Source of the DNA: an uncultured Bacteroidota bacterium
GTDB taxonomy: Bacteria; Bacteroidota; Bacteroidia; Bacteroidales; SZUA-534
Assembly (NCBI GenBank): GCA_946414435.1
Contig: CAMKOM010000002.1
Span: 62,001-126,000, forward strand
Direction: 5' to 3'
Length of the DNA stretch: 64,000 bases
This document shows positions 32,932 through 41,636 of this stretch, in pieces (within the stretch, counting starts at the first letter, position 1; each line of letters starts with the position of its first letter). The notes below the pieces were generated by a model, which searched no databases, was not told the origin of the DNA, and saw nothing but the letters and a program-made list of their open reading frames with translations. Position numbers and translations under genes: made by a program.

Positions 32932-33963
32932 TTATGCTTTCATCTGTTTCTCAACAGCATCGAGCCGTTTGGCGATGTCGGGCAGTTTGCGGAACACAAC
33001 ATACGAGCGCAGCCAACTCTGGTATTCCTGAACAGGCGAGCCGATGATGGCTGTGCCTTCGGTCTTGATTGACGAGTTCAGGCCCGACTGCGCGCCGATG
33101 TGGGTGCCGTCGGCCACGGTGATGTGTGGCGCAAAGCCCACCTGGCCACCGCACATGCAGTTGCGGCCAATCTTTGTTGAGCCTGCAATGCCGCACTGTG
33201 CCGACATCACGGTGTTCTCGCCAATCTGAACGTTGTGGCCAACCTGAACCAGATTGTCGAGTTTCACGCCTTTGTGGACGATGGTTGAGCCCATTGTAGC
33301 GCGGTCGACACAGGCGTTGGCGCCAATCTCAACATAATCTTCGATTATTACGTTGCCAATCTGCGGAATCTTCTTGTAGTTGTTGTCGGTGTTGGGTGCG
33401 AACCCGAAACCGTCGGCACCGATTGAGACGCCAGCGTGCAGCGTTACATTGTTGCCAATCACGCAGTTGTAGTAGATTTTTACGCCCGGGTAGATGATGC
33501 AGTTGTCGCCAATATGCACATTATCACCAATATAGCATTGCGGATAAATCTTCACGTTCTTGCCGATTTTGGCGTTCGGGCCGATGTAGGCGAAAGCGCC
33601 CAGATAAAGCCCTTCGCCGCATTGTGCTGTCGGGTCGATGAACGACGGCTGCTCAATGCCGCTTTTGCGCGGAATGACGGCTTCAGCCACCATGTCGAGC
33701 AGCGACGCGAACGACTCGTAGGCGTTGTCGACATAGATGAGCGTGGTTGAAACAGGATTCTCGGGTTTGAAATCGCGGTTCACCAGCACCGCCGACGATT
33801 TGGTGGTGTAGATGTACGGTATGTATTTGGGGTTGGCAAGGAACGACAGCGCGCCTTCGCGGCCTTCTTCAATCTTTGCCACATCGCGCAGTTTCACATC
33901 AGCGTTGCCCACCACTTCGCCCTTCAGGGCTTCGGCAATTTGTGCGGCTGTAAATTCTATCAT
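32932..33963 (-). CDS. lpxD: UDP-3-O-(3-hydroxyacyl)glucosamine N-acyltransferase
   Basis: A 343-residue acyltransferase for the third step of lipid A synthesis: transfer of a 3-hydroxyacyl chain from acyl carrier protein to UDP-3-O-acyl-glucosamine. The N-terminal uridine-binding domain spans 1-~100 (FTAAQIAEALKGEVVGN, LSFLANPKYIPY). A left-handed beta-helix of hexapeptide repeats (about 105-320) follows, with GVSIGADGFGFAP and the catalytic histidine in NLVQVGHNVQIG (about His243). A short C-terminal helix closes it. lpxA/lpxC-fabZ, its frequent neighbours in Bacteroidota, are absent. It follows ftsZ on the same strand, separated by a palindromic repeat. Confidence 0.95.
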   Translation of the reverse strand: MIEFTAAQIAEALKGEVVGNADVKLRDVAKIEEGREGALSFLANPKYIPYIYTTKSSAVLVNRDFKPENPVSTTLIYVDNAYESFASLLDMVAEAVIPRKSGIEQPSFIDPTAQCGEGLYLGAFAYIGPNAKIGKNVKIYPQCYIGDNVHIGDNCIIYPGVKIYYNCVIGNNVTLHAGVSIGADGFGFAPNTDNNYKKIPQIGNVIIEDYVEIGANACVDRATMGSTIVHKGVKLDNLVQVGHNVQIGENTVMSAQCGIAGSTKIGRNCMCGGQVGFAPHITVADGTHIGAQSGLNSSIKTEGTAIIGSPVQEYQSWLRSYVVFRKLPDIAKRLDAVEKQMKA

Positions 33964-33982
33964 ATTCAGTTATAAGTTTTAA

Positions 33983-34010
33983 GTAGAGACGCGCCGTGGC
34001 ACGTCTCTGT
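33983..34010. repeat. Palindromic repeat between lpxD and ftsZ
   Basis: AGAGACG (33985-33991) pairs with CGTCTCT (34002-34008). With the preceding GTAG, the element matches GTAGAGACG...CGTCTCT at 49981-50006. The GTAGAGACG-CGTCTCTAC frame is, from memory, a dispersed repeat of Bacteroidota and Cyanobacteria. Confidence 0.65.
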
Positions 34011-34034
34011 TAGTGTTTCTTGTTTTCGTTTACG

Positions 34035-35459
34035 TTAATCCACATTGTCGAATAAAAACGAGTTGTTCTCGCGCAGTTTGCCATCGCTCGAGATTGTCAT
34101 CCGCGACATTTGCGGCTGGCTGTTCTCGGTTTCGCTCTCTTGTTGCTGCATTTGGCTGCGGACGCGCTTATACGCCGGTTGGCTCTCCATATCGATGACG
34201 TCCTGCTCGGTGCCGTAGCGCAACGGCTGGGCTGCGGCAAACAGATTCTGCAGCGAACTGTCGCCTTGGCCAAAGTCGAGCTCAGCTTGACGTTTTTCGA
34301 ACTCCATCGGTGTAATGTCTTCAAGCTCCACACGCTCGATTTTGTTGGGGTCGTTGGTCGGGAAATCAGTTTGGAAGCCAGTTGGAACGCCTTTTGCCGG
34401 TTGCTCAACATTGGTGGCTTTCGGCGCGTCTTTCAGCACCTCGACAACCTTCTCGGCCGGTTTACCGGGCAGAAAATCACTCAGGCTGTCGTCGTCGAAA
34501 CCGGTGGCGATGACCGTCACGCTCAGAGCCTCACCCAGCGAGTCGTCGATGGTGTTACCCCAGATGATGTCAGCGTTGTTGCCGGCGGCCTCCTGCACGT
34601 AATCGTTGATGCCGCAAACCTCGTCCATTGTGGCTTCGTGCTCAGAGCTCGAGATAATGTTCAGCAGTATGTTCTTGGCGCCGCGGATGTCGTTGTTGCT
34701 CAAGAGCGGTGAGTGCATAGCCTTGTCAATGGCCTCAGTGGCGCGGTTGTCGCCGGTGGCGCTGGCCGAGCCCATCAGGGCAATGCCGCTGTCGGTCATA
34801 ACTGTCTTGACATCAGCAAAATCGACGTTGATAATGCCGTGCACGGTGATAATCTCGGCAATGCCTTTGGCCGCCAAGGTCAGCACGTCGTCGGCATAAC
34901 CGAATGCCTGGCTCGACCGGCAGTTGCCGTATATTTCGCGGATTTTCTCGTTATCGATAACCAACAGGGCGTCAACACTTTTGCGCATCTCCATCAAGCC
35001 GTCGGTGGCATTGTTGCGGCGTTTGTTGCCCTCGAAACGGAACGGCAGTGTGACGATGCCCACCGTCAGAATGCCCATCTCCTTGGCCTGTTGCGCGATG
35101 ACAGGCGCCGCGCCTGTTCCTGTGCCGCCGCCCAGACCTGCAGTCACAAACACCATTTTGGCATTGTGCGACAGCATTTCGGCAATCTGGTCGTAGCTCT
35201 CGATGGCGGCCTCGCGTCCCTGACTTGGCTCGTTGCCGGCGCCAAGGCCCTCGGTGAGCGTCGCGCCAAGCTGTATCTTGTTCATGATGGGGCTGTTGAG
35301 CAGCGCTTGGTTGTCGGTGTTGCAGATGACGAAATCGACACCATTGATACCTTTCTCAAACATATGGTTGACAGCGTTTCCGCCGCTTCCGCCAACGCCA
35401 ATCACCTTAATGATATTGGCATTGTCCTTCTCGAATCCGAAGTTTATCATATCTTCCAT
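34035..35459 (-). CDS. ftsZ: Cell division protein FtsZ
   Basis: A 474-residue tubulin-like GTPase that forms the division ring. GTP-binding features include IKVIGVGGSGGNAVNHM, NTDNQAL, and the tubulin signature GGGTGTG at 110-116. The GTPase core ends near residue 320 (VTVIATGF). A long variable linker leads to a QPAYKR stretch, perhaps equivalent to the FtsA-binding C-terminal peptide, and the protein ends ENNSFLFDNVD, a tail shared by Bacteroidota FtsZ proteins. It is the last gene of the dcw cluster, 42 bases after ftsA. Confidence 0.97.
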   Translation of the reverse strand: MEDMINFGFEKDNANIIKVIGVGGSGGNAVNHMFEKGINGVDFVICNTDNQALLNSPIMNKIQLGATLTEGLGAGNEPSQGREAAIESYDQIAEMLSHNAKMVFVTAGLGGGTGTGAAPVIAQQAKEMGILTVGIVTLPFRFEGNKRRNNATDGLMEMRKSVDALLVIDNEKIREIYGNCRSSQAFGYADDVLTLAAKGIAEIITVHGIINVDFADVKTVMTDSGIALMGSASATGDNRATEAIDKAMHSPLLSNNDIRGAKNILLNIISSSEHEATMDEVCGINDYVQEAAGNNADIIWGNTIDDSLGEALSVTVIATGFDDDSLSDFLPGKPAEKVVEVLKDAPKATNVEQPAKGVPTGFQTDFPTNDPNKIERVELEDITPMEFEKRQAELDFGQGDSSLQNLFAAAQPLRYGTEQDVIDMESQPAYKRVRSQMQQQESETENSQPQMSRMTISSDGKLRENNSFLFDNVD

Positions 35460-35501
35460 AATTCTCTGTTTTTAAGTGAGTTAATAATTTGTTTGTACTA
35501 A

Positions 35502-36848
35502 TTAGAATTCTTTGTCCTCAACGGTCATGTAGTCGATGGCCTTGTCCCACAGCCCTTTCATAAACCCTTTGCCTTTGGCTTTCGGCTCGGGTTGGCTTTG
35601 CTCGCCGAAGACAAAAGTTCCGTCTTTCGGCTGCTCCTCGGCTGGTTCCTCTTTCTTGGTGGTCTGGCCAAGTCCAAGTCCCTCGGTCGTGTTGTTCTCG
35701 AACCCCATCATCAGCAGGCCGATTGATGTTGCGTTGCTCGGCAGGGTTGTTACCGATTCGATTTTGGTCTTGATGTGCAGGTTTGGCACGCCAATGCGGA
35801 CCTCGAGCGCCGTGCCGTACGAGAAAAGGTTTATAAGGTGGCGCAGCATTGAACCGCCGCCTGTCAGCACCACGCCGGCGCCCAATTTGTCTTTCACGCC
35901 TGCGCTCTCCAAAATCTGTTTCACCGTGGCGATAACCTCAATCATTCGGGATTGGATTATCTCGGCTAGATTGACAAGCGAAATCTCTTTGGCTTTGAGT
36001 CCGCCGGCGCCCGGAATGGCTACCACTTTATTCTTGATTTCGGGTGTGACAATGGCCTGACCGCATTGCACTTTAAGGCTTTCAGCCTGGCGTTCAAGTA
36101 TTTTGCATCCTTCTTTGATGTCGTTTGTGATGATGTCGCCGCCGAACGGGATGACAGCTGTATTGCAGATGTGTCCGTTTTTGAAGACAGCTACGTCTGT
36201 GGTGCCGCCGCCAATATCGACAAGCGCCACGCCAAGCTCTTTATCGTCGTTTGTGAGAACTGCCGTTGACGATGCCAGGGGCTCCAGAATCAGGTTCTTG
36301 ACTTTGATTCCGTTATTCTCGACGCAGCGGCGCAGGTTGTTGGCCGCCGCCATCTGGCCGAACACAATATGGAAATCACCCTCCAACTTCTTGCCCGAAA
36401 TTCCGACCGGGTTCTTGATGTCGTCTTCGCCATCGACCTTGTATTTCTGTGGCAGAATGTGCAGCACCTCTTCGCCCATCTGGGTCGGCACCTCGTGCAT
36501 CTGGGTGACGAGCGAGTCGACATCTTCTTGCGTGATAGGGTCGTTGGCCGAATTGCGGTATTTGGAGCATACCTGCCGTTCGCTGCGGATGTGCTGTCCG
36601 GCAATGCCCACAAACGCCTCGGTAATCTTGTAGCCCGATTGCTCCTCGGCCTGCTGCACTGCCGTGCGGATTGAGTTGGTGGCTTCGTCGATGTTGAGCA
36701 CCGCCCCGCGGCGCACACCCTTCGACTCGGTGCGGCCGTAGCCAATCACCTCAATGTGGCCCTCGGCGTCGCGACGGCCCACAAGCACCACGATTTTTGT
36801 CGTGCCGACATCAATCGCGGCAATGATGTTCTCGTTTTGATTTTCCAT
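35502..36848 (-). CDS. ftsA: Cell division protein FtsA
   Basis: A 448-residue actin-like ATPase that tethers FtsZ to the membrane. Actin-fold motifs include IAAIDVGTTKIVVLVG, ALVDIGGGTTDVAVF and GVVLTGGGSML. The SHS2/1C insertion lies around 85-165. The C-terminus ends in a basic amphipathic segment (KGKGFMKGLWDKAIDYM) after a charged linker, consistent with membrane targeting. It lies between ftsQ (2-base gap) and ftsZ. Confidence 0.96.
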   Translation of the reverse strand: MENQNENIIAAIDVGTTKIVVLVGRRDAEGHIEVIGYGRTESKGVRRGAVLNIDEATNSIRTAVQQAEEQSGYKITEAFVGIAGQHIRSERQVCSKYRNSANDPITQEDVDSLVTQMHEVPTQMGEEVLHILPQKYKVDGEDDIKNPVGISGKKLEGDFHIVFGQMAAANNLRRCVENNGIKVKNLILEPLASSTAVLTNDDKELGVALVDIGGGTTDVAVFKNGHICNTAVIPFGGDIITNDIKEGCKILERQAESLKVQCGQAIVTPEIKNKVVAIPGAGGLKAKEISLVNLAEIIQSRMIEVIATVKQILESAGVKDKLGAGVVLTGGGSMLRHLINLFSYGTALEVRIGVPNLHIKTKIESVTTLPSNATSIGLLMMGFENNTTEGLGLGQTTKKEEPAEEQPKDGTFVFGEQSQPEPKAKGKGFMKGLWDKAIDYMTVEDKEF

Positions 36849-36850
36849 AA

Positions 36851-37654
36851 CTATATCCTTTTAGTACAAACTATTTGGTTTTTAAATTTCAAGTTTATCG
36901 TTTTGTATTTGTTCCATCCGTATTTCGATAGGCCCTGCTCGTAGAAAGCCCGCAGGTTCTCGAACTTCTCAACCAGATTGTCAACCGTGCCGATGATTAT
37001 GGTGTGGTTGCCCACGCGCGGCACCAGCTCAATCTCTTTTTTCTGGTTGATGTAAATCTGCTCAATCTGCGCCTTCCAGAATTTGTTATTGTTGATGAAT
37101 CGCACCAGTCTGAACAGGTCGGGCAGAAGTTCGCCAGTCGATTTGTCGGTTTTGGTTAGGCTGTGCTGCAGGTTCTCGCCCACATGGTCCATATAAGGCT
37201 CGTTCAGGTTGCCATTAATCACGATCACGTGCGCCGTGTACTTCTTGCTCAGCGGCATCACTTGACCGTTAGCGTCGATGTAGTAGCTTTCGCCGTTAGG
37301 GTTGATGACGCGCATAATAGGCTGTCGCTGCTCAATGCGCACACCAATCTCGCCAAATACTGTGCGGTACACATCGGCTTTTTTAATCGATTTGTTGTTG
37401 TGCGTCAAAACATCCTCAATATAGTGCGTGTTGACCGAGTCAATAAGCATCCCCATTAATTTTATGCCTTCTTTTTCAAGTGCTTGCGTCACATCCGACT
37501 CTGTTATGAATTTGTCGTTCGAATTGTCGCTTATGTTCACAGAAACTGAATCGACGCGGACTTTTGCAGTCTCTCCGCCCACAATCCAAAGCACCGCCAC
37601 CAGATAGCCAAAGAGCAGTGCCCAGATAATCACCGTTTTCAGTTTCTCTTTCAT
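36851..37654 (-). CDS. ftsQ: Cell division protein FtsQ
   Basis: A 267-residue bitopic protein: short cytoplasmic start, membrane span VIIWALLFGYLVAVLWIV (about 8-25) and a periplasmic part. The expected POTRA-like region (about 35-105) and beta domain have FITESDVTQALEKEGIKL, VRIEQRQPIMRVINPNGESY and YYIDANGQVMPLSKKY, the usual pattern of FtsQ in Bacteroidota. It links the early and late division proteins through FtsB/FtsL. The start codon is preceded by an A/T-rich iterated ATTAAAC leader. Similarity to E. coli FtsQ is low, so the call rests on position and pattern. Confidence 0.9.
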   Translation of the reverse strand: MKEKLKTVIIWALLFGYLVAVLWIVGGETAKVRVDSVSVNISDNSNDKFITESDVTQALEKEGIKLMGMLIDSVNTHYIEDVLTHNNKSIKKADVYRTVFGEIGVRIEQRQPIMRVINPNGESYYIDANGQVMPLSKKYTAHVIVINGNLNEPYMDHVGENLQHSLTKTDKSTGELLPDLFRLVRFINNNKFWKAQIEQIYINQKKEIELVPRVGNHTIIIGTVDNLVEKFENLRAFYEQGLSKYGWNKYKTINLKFKNQIVCTKRI

Positions 37655-37840
37655 TATGTTGTTTAATCGTTTAATTGTTTAATCGGTGAATCGACTACGG
37701 ACTACAGACCACAGACACATTGTCCTCTCATCATTTCGGTTGTCTGTTGTCTGATGTCTGTTGTCTCCTCATTGTTAATTATTAATTGTCAACTTATAAC
37801 TTCCTAACTTTTAAACTTAAAAACTTTCAAAACTTTCAAC
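37655..37840 (-). repeat. Iterated leader between murC and ftsQ
   Basis: In the coding direction this 186-base gap contains the iterated GACAACAGACATCAGACAAC, then ...GGTCTGTAGTCCGTAGTCGA, and immediately before ftsQ ATTAAACAATTAAACGATTA. It resembles the short text-like iterations found before dnaJ, the M3 peptidase gene, ftsW and the 51939 gene. No gene is visible in it. Confidence 0.65.
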
Positions 37841-39220
37841 TCACTTAATCATCGCCTGATGTATCGGTTCAATCAGTGTGTCGATGTTGCCGGCCCCCAT
37901 TGTGAGCAGAACACCAGATGTTATTTTCACAGCCTCGTCCTTTAATTTTCCGAACGGGCAGAACATTTTGTCTTTCAATTTCATACGATCAAGAATCATC
38001 TCGCTCGAAACACCTTCAATCGGTAGCTCGCGGGCGGGGTAGATGTCGGTGATGATGACGCGGTCGGCCATATCCAAAGCGGCTGCAAACTCGTCGGCAA
38101 AATCGCGCGTGCGAGAGTACAGGTGCGGTTGGAACATCACCGTAACCTGACGGCCTGGGTAGAAGTCGCGCACCGAGCGCAGGCAGGCCTTGATTTCTTC
38201 GGGATGGTGCGCATAGTCGTCAATGAACACAAGATCGGCATTTTTGAAACGCACGTCGAAGCGGCGGCGCACACCAGCGTATCCGGCCAAACCAAACCGA
38301 ATCTCGTTTTCCGACGCGCCGGCAAACATTGCCACAGCCGTTGCAGCCACAGCGTTCTCAACGTTGTAGAGAGCCGGCAACCCGATGGTCAGATTCTCAA
38401 TTACGCCGTTGGGCGTTACAATGTCGAAGGCGTACTCGCCATTCTCGATTCGGATATTCTTTGCATAGAAATCGGCCTCGCTGTCAAGCGAATAGGAGTA
38501 GTATTTCACACCCTCGTTGGCTTTGTGGTCGAGCGTTACGCCTTTCTTGATGATGACCACACCGTCGTGCTTCACCTGCCCGACGAACTTCGCAAATGCC
38601 TTCTCAACCTCGGCCTTGTTGCCGTAGATGTCGAGGTGGTCGGCGTCCATAGCGCTGATGAGCGCAATGTGCGGGTAGAGCGTCAGGAACGAGCGGTCGA
38701 ACTCGTCGGCCTCAATCACCACCCACGGCGATTCGGGCTTGATGACAACGTTGGTGTTGAAATTCTTGCTTACACCGCCCAGAAAGGCGTTCACACCAAT
38801 CTGTGTCTGGTCCAGAATGCAGGTTGCCATTGTCGAGATGGATGTCTTTCCGTGTGTTCCGGCAATGCAGGCCGCGTAGCTGTCTTGGGCGATGATGCCC
38901 AGCGCCACCGAGCGTTTCACAACATCGTAGCCGTTGGTTTTGAAGAAGTTAAGAATCGGACTGTCGTTGGGAATGGCCGGTGTGTAAACCACCAGTGTGC
39001 GCTCAATATCGTTTTTGAACACGTCGGCAACGGTGTCGGTGTCATCTTCAAAAGTTGTCAGAGCACCATCGGCTTCGAGCCTGTTGGTGATGTCGGACGA
39101 CGAGCGGTCGTAGCCGCCGACGGTGTAGCCGGTGCGCATAAACCATTGGGCCAGAGCGCTCATTCCAATGCCGCCTATGCCCACAAAATAAACCTTATTA
39201 TAGTCGGTCAGTTTCTTCAT
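37841..39220 (-). CDS. murC: UDP-N-acetylmuramate-L-alanine ligase
   Basis: A 459-residue Mur ligase that adds L-alanine to UDP-MurNAc. N-terminal YFVGIGGIGMSALAQWF is the UDP-binding loop. The ATP loop is AGTHGKTSISTM (about 119-130), then VIEADEFDRSFL and DADHLDIYGN. The C-terminal domain contains VFIDDYAHHPEEIKA. Its ATG overlaps the murG stop by four bases (ATGA), so translation is coupled. Confidence 0.97.
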   Translation of the reverse strand: MKKLTDYNKVYFVGIGGIGMSALAQWFMRTGYTVGGYDRSSSDITNRLEADGALTTFEDDTDTVADVFKNDIERTLVVYTPAIPNDSPILNFFKTNGYDVVKRSVALGIIAQDSYAACIAGTHGKTSISTMATCILDQTQIGVNAFLGGVSKNFNTNVVIKPESPWVVIEADEFDRSFLTLYPHIALISAMDADHLDIYGNKAEVEKAFAKFVGQVKHDGVVIIKKGVTLDHKANEGVKYYSYSLDSEADFYAKNIRIENGEYAFDIVTPNGVIENLTIGLPALYNVENAVAATAVAMFAGASENEIRFGLAGYAGVRRRFDVRFKNADLVFIDDYAHHPEEIKACLRSVRDFYPGRQVTVMFQPHLYSRTRDFADEFAAALDMADRVIITDIYPARELPIEGVSSEMILDRMKLKDKMFCPFGKLKDEAVKITSGVLLTMGAGNIDTLIEPIHQAMIK

Positions 39221-40323
39221 AAAGCAATTTTCAAAACTTCGTTGCAGATGTCCTCGTCGGCGTTCGGCAGGGCCATCTTCTTGATATTGACGCGCAGGCG
39301 TACCTGTTGGTCGTCTTGTTCGAACAGTCTGGTAATCTGCGGCACAAGCGTATCGGGTGCATCATTATCGCTAACCATCAGTGCGGCGTTGTTCTTCACC
39401 AGTGCCAGAGCGTTCTTGGTCTGGTGGTCTTCGGCCACGTTGGGGCTCGGCACCAGAATAACCGGTTTGCCCACAATGCAAAGCTCAGAGATGGTGCCGG
39501 CGCCGGCGCGCGAAATAATGGCGTCGGCCACTGAGTAGGCGTAGTCCATCCGGTTGATGAACGGATAGACATGGATGTTCTTACTATTGTACTGTGCGGC
39601 TTCTTCAAGTGCTCGCTCGTAGTAGTATTTGCCTGTCTGCCAGATGACTTGAATCTTCTTGCGAATAAGGATGTCCAAATTGTTGCCGATGCACTCGTTG
39701 ATGGTGCGGGCGCCCAGGCTGCCACCGAGCACTAGCAGAGTTTTCATATTACTGCCTTGGGTCAGATTGAAGAACTTGAACGCCTCGGGCAGGTTCGGCT
39801 TGATGTCTTGCAAGTCCTGACGCACAGGGTTGCCGGTCATCACAATCTTGTCGGCCGGGAAAAAGCGGTCCATACCTTCGTAGGCCACGCAGATGCGTTT
39901 GGCGCGCTTGGCCAACAGCTTGTTGGTCAGGCCGGCGTAGCTGTTCTGCTCTTGGATGAGTGTTGGCACGCCCATACTCTGTGCCGTGCGCAACAGAGGG
40001 CCGCTTGCGTAGCCGCCCACGCCCACAACGGCGTTTGGCTTGAATTCGCGGATGATGCTGCGGCACTTGAACAGACTCACAAACAGCTTTGGCAGGAAGG
40101 TCAGGTTCTTGCCGATTGAGCCGCGCTGCAGACCGGCGATGGGCAGGCCCACAATCTTGAATCCTGCTGCCGGAACCTTTTCCATTTCCATACGGTTGTG
40201 CGCGCCCACAAACAGAATCTCTGCCGTGGGGTCCTTGCGCTTGATGGCTCTTGCAATCGAAATGGCGGGGAAGATGTGTCCGCCCGTTCCGCCACCGCTT
40301 ATTATGTAACGTTTCTTTTCCAT
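39217..40323 (-). CDS. murG: UDP-GlcNAc-undecaprenyl-PP-MurNAc-pentapeptide GlcNAc transferase
   Basis: A 368-residue GT28 glycosyltransferase that converts lipid I to lipid II at the inner face of the membrane. The glycine-rich loops are IISGGGTGGHIFPA and VVGVGGYASGPLL, and the C-terminal UDP-GlcNAc site contains LVLGGSLGARTINE, ISRAGAGTISELC and NVAEDHQTKNA. Membrane association is through hydrophobic surface patches, not spans. It begins one base after ftsW stops and overlaps murC. Confidence 0.97.
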   Translation of the reverse strand: MEKKRYIISGGGTGGHIFPAISIARAIKRKDPTAEILFVGAHNRMEMEKVPAAGFKIVGLPIAGLQRGSIGKNLTFLPKLFVSLFKCRSIIREFKPNAVVGVGGYASGPLLRTAQSMGVPTLIQEQNSYAGLTNKLLAKRAKRICVAYEGMDRFFPADKIVMTGNPVRQDLQDIKPNLPEAFKFFNLTQGSNMKTLLVLGGSLGARTINECIGNNLDILIRKKIQVIWQTGKYYYERALEEAAQYNSKNIHVYPFINRMDYAYSVADAIISRAGAGTISELCIVGKPVILVPSPNVAEDHQTKNALALVKNNAALMVSDNDAPDTLVPQITRLFEQDDQQVRLRVNIKKMALPNADEDICNEVLKIAL

Positions 40324-40324
40324 A

Positions 40325-41533
40325 TTATTGGTTTTCAGTTGTATTTATGTCGTTTTTCTGATTATCAACAGCTGCGGGCTCGGCAGCAAGGTCGCCACCT
40401 TCGGCATAACGGCTCACGTTCAGTATCACCCCAATGGCAATACTCGTGAACACCACCGACGTTCCACCCATACTCACCAGCGGCAGCGTCTGTCCCGTAA
40501 CTGGGAAAATGTTGACTGCCACGCCCATATTTATAAGTGCCTGTATGGTAAGACTAATGCCCAACCCGATGCACAGGAACGTCCCGAACGCACTTCGGCT
40601 TCTTTTCACTATCACTCTGATGCGATAGAGCAAAGCCAAGTATAGCGCGAGAATGGTCATTCCACCAAGGATGCCGTACTCTTCCACAATGATGGCGTAG
40701 ATGAAGTCGGAATAGGGGTGGGGTAGGAAGTTGCGTTGCGAGCTGTTGCCCGGGCCTTGCCCAATGATGCCGCCGTGGACGATGGCCATCTTCGAGTGGT
40801 CGGCCTGAAAATCGTGCTCGGCATCGTTGTGCTCACCAATGCCCACAAAACTCTCGATACGAGCTTTGATTGTCGCCACGCGTCCAATGCTGCTAATCTG
40901 CGGAACCGCGTATGCTAGCAGCAGCATAAAGGCGAATCCGGCCAGCAAACAACCGAACAGCTTGGCCAGCAGCACGAATTTAATACCACCAACATACATC
41001 AGCACACAGCAGATGAAGAATAGCATTGCCGCTGTCGAGAAATCAGCGCCGAAGATGAGCAGACATATTATACCAGCCCACTTCACAATGGGCCAGAAGG
41101 CCGCTTTCGGGTCGTCGATGTGATCCTGATTTTGGCTCAAGACCGATGCAATGAACATAATCACAGCAATTTTCGCCAAATCGGATGTCTGAAACTGCAC
41201 GCCCATAATCGAAACCCAACGGTTTGCCTCGTTCAGGTTGACACCGCGTAACAATGTGAATATCAGTAACCCGGCACTTAGATAGATGAGCGGTTTGGTG
41301 AATCGCAAGAGAAATCTGAAATTGATTTTGTGGAATAGGAAGATGATACCGATGCCAAACAGCAGGAAACTGCCATGACGCATAAGATAGAAGAATGTGT
41401 TGCCGCCCATCTTCTTGTATGCCAATGTGCCCGTGGCGCTATACACGGTCAGCATCGACACAATCGACAGCAGAAACACAACTATCCAGATTGTGGTGTC
41501 ACCTTTGAAATATTTCAGGAACTTCTCTTTCAT
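40325..41533 (-). CDS. ftsW: Peptidoglycan glycosyltransferase FtsW
   Basis: A 402-residue SEDS-family membrane protein that polymerises lipid II during division. Ten or so membrane spans are visible. Signatures are GVNLNEANRWVSIMGVQFQT, QADHSKMAIVHGGIIGQGPG, FIYAIIVEEYGILGG and the C-terminal INMGVAVNIFPVTGQTLPLV followed by SMGGTS. The extracytoplasmic loop of the GxxxGxGPGNS kind is the family hallmark. The gene starts 103 bases after murD, the largest internal gap of the cluster apart from the murC-ftsQ gap, and has an iterated CTAAAC leader. Confidence 0.96.
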   Translation of the reverse strand: MKEKFLKYFKGDTTIWIVVFLLSIVSMLTVYSATGTLAYKKMGGNTFFYLMRHGSFLLFGIGIIFLFHKINFRFLLRFTKPLIYLSAGLLIFTLLRGVNLNEANRWVSIMGVQFQTSDLAKIAVIMFIASVLSQNQDHIDDPKAAFWPIVKWAGIICLLIFGADFSTAAMLFFICCVLMYVGGIKFVLLAKLFGCLLAGFAFMLLLAYAVPQISSIGRVATIKARIESFVGIGEHNDAEHDFQADHSKMAIVHGGIIGQGPGNSSQRNFLPHPYSDFIYAIIVEEYGILGGMTILALYLALLYRIRVIVKRSRSAFGTFLCIGLGISLTIQALINMGVAVNIFPVTGQTLPLVSMGGTSVVFTSIAIGVILNVSRYAEGGDLAAEPAAVDNQKNDINTTENQ

Positions 41534-41573
41534 TTAATGTTTAGAGTTTAGAGTTTAGAAGTTTAGAGTTTAG
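41534..41573 (-). repeat. Iterated leader before ftsW
   Basis: In the coding direction: CTAAACTCTAAACTTCTAAA followed by CTCTAAACTCTAAACATTAA and the ftsW ATG, i.e. about five CTAAACT units. The same phrase, in the same orientation, precedes the TPR gene at 51939. Confidence 0.75.
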
Positions 41574-41636
41574 TTTTTTATAATGAAATGTCTAAACCCT
41601 AAACAGCGAAGCGTCTCACCTTCTCACCTTTCATCA

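Noticed and set aside
32803-33072. Plus-strand frame of 89 codons near lpxD
   Set aside because: It crosses the lpxD terminator and continues opposite the lpxD 3' end; no supporting signals.
38123-39538. Plus-strand open frame of 471 codons
   Set aside because: Opposite murC and the start of murG, which are certain; low-complexity HRxVGVV-type translation and no family match.
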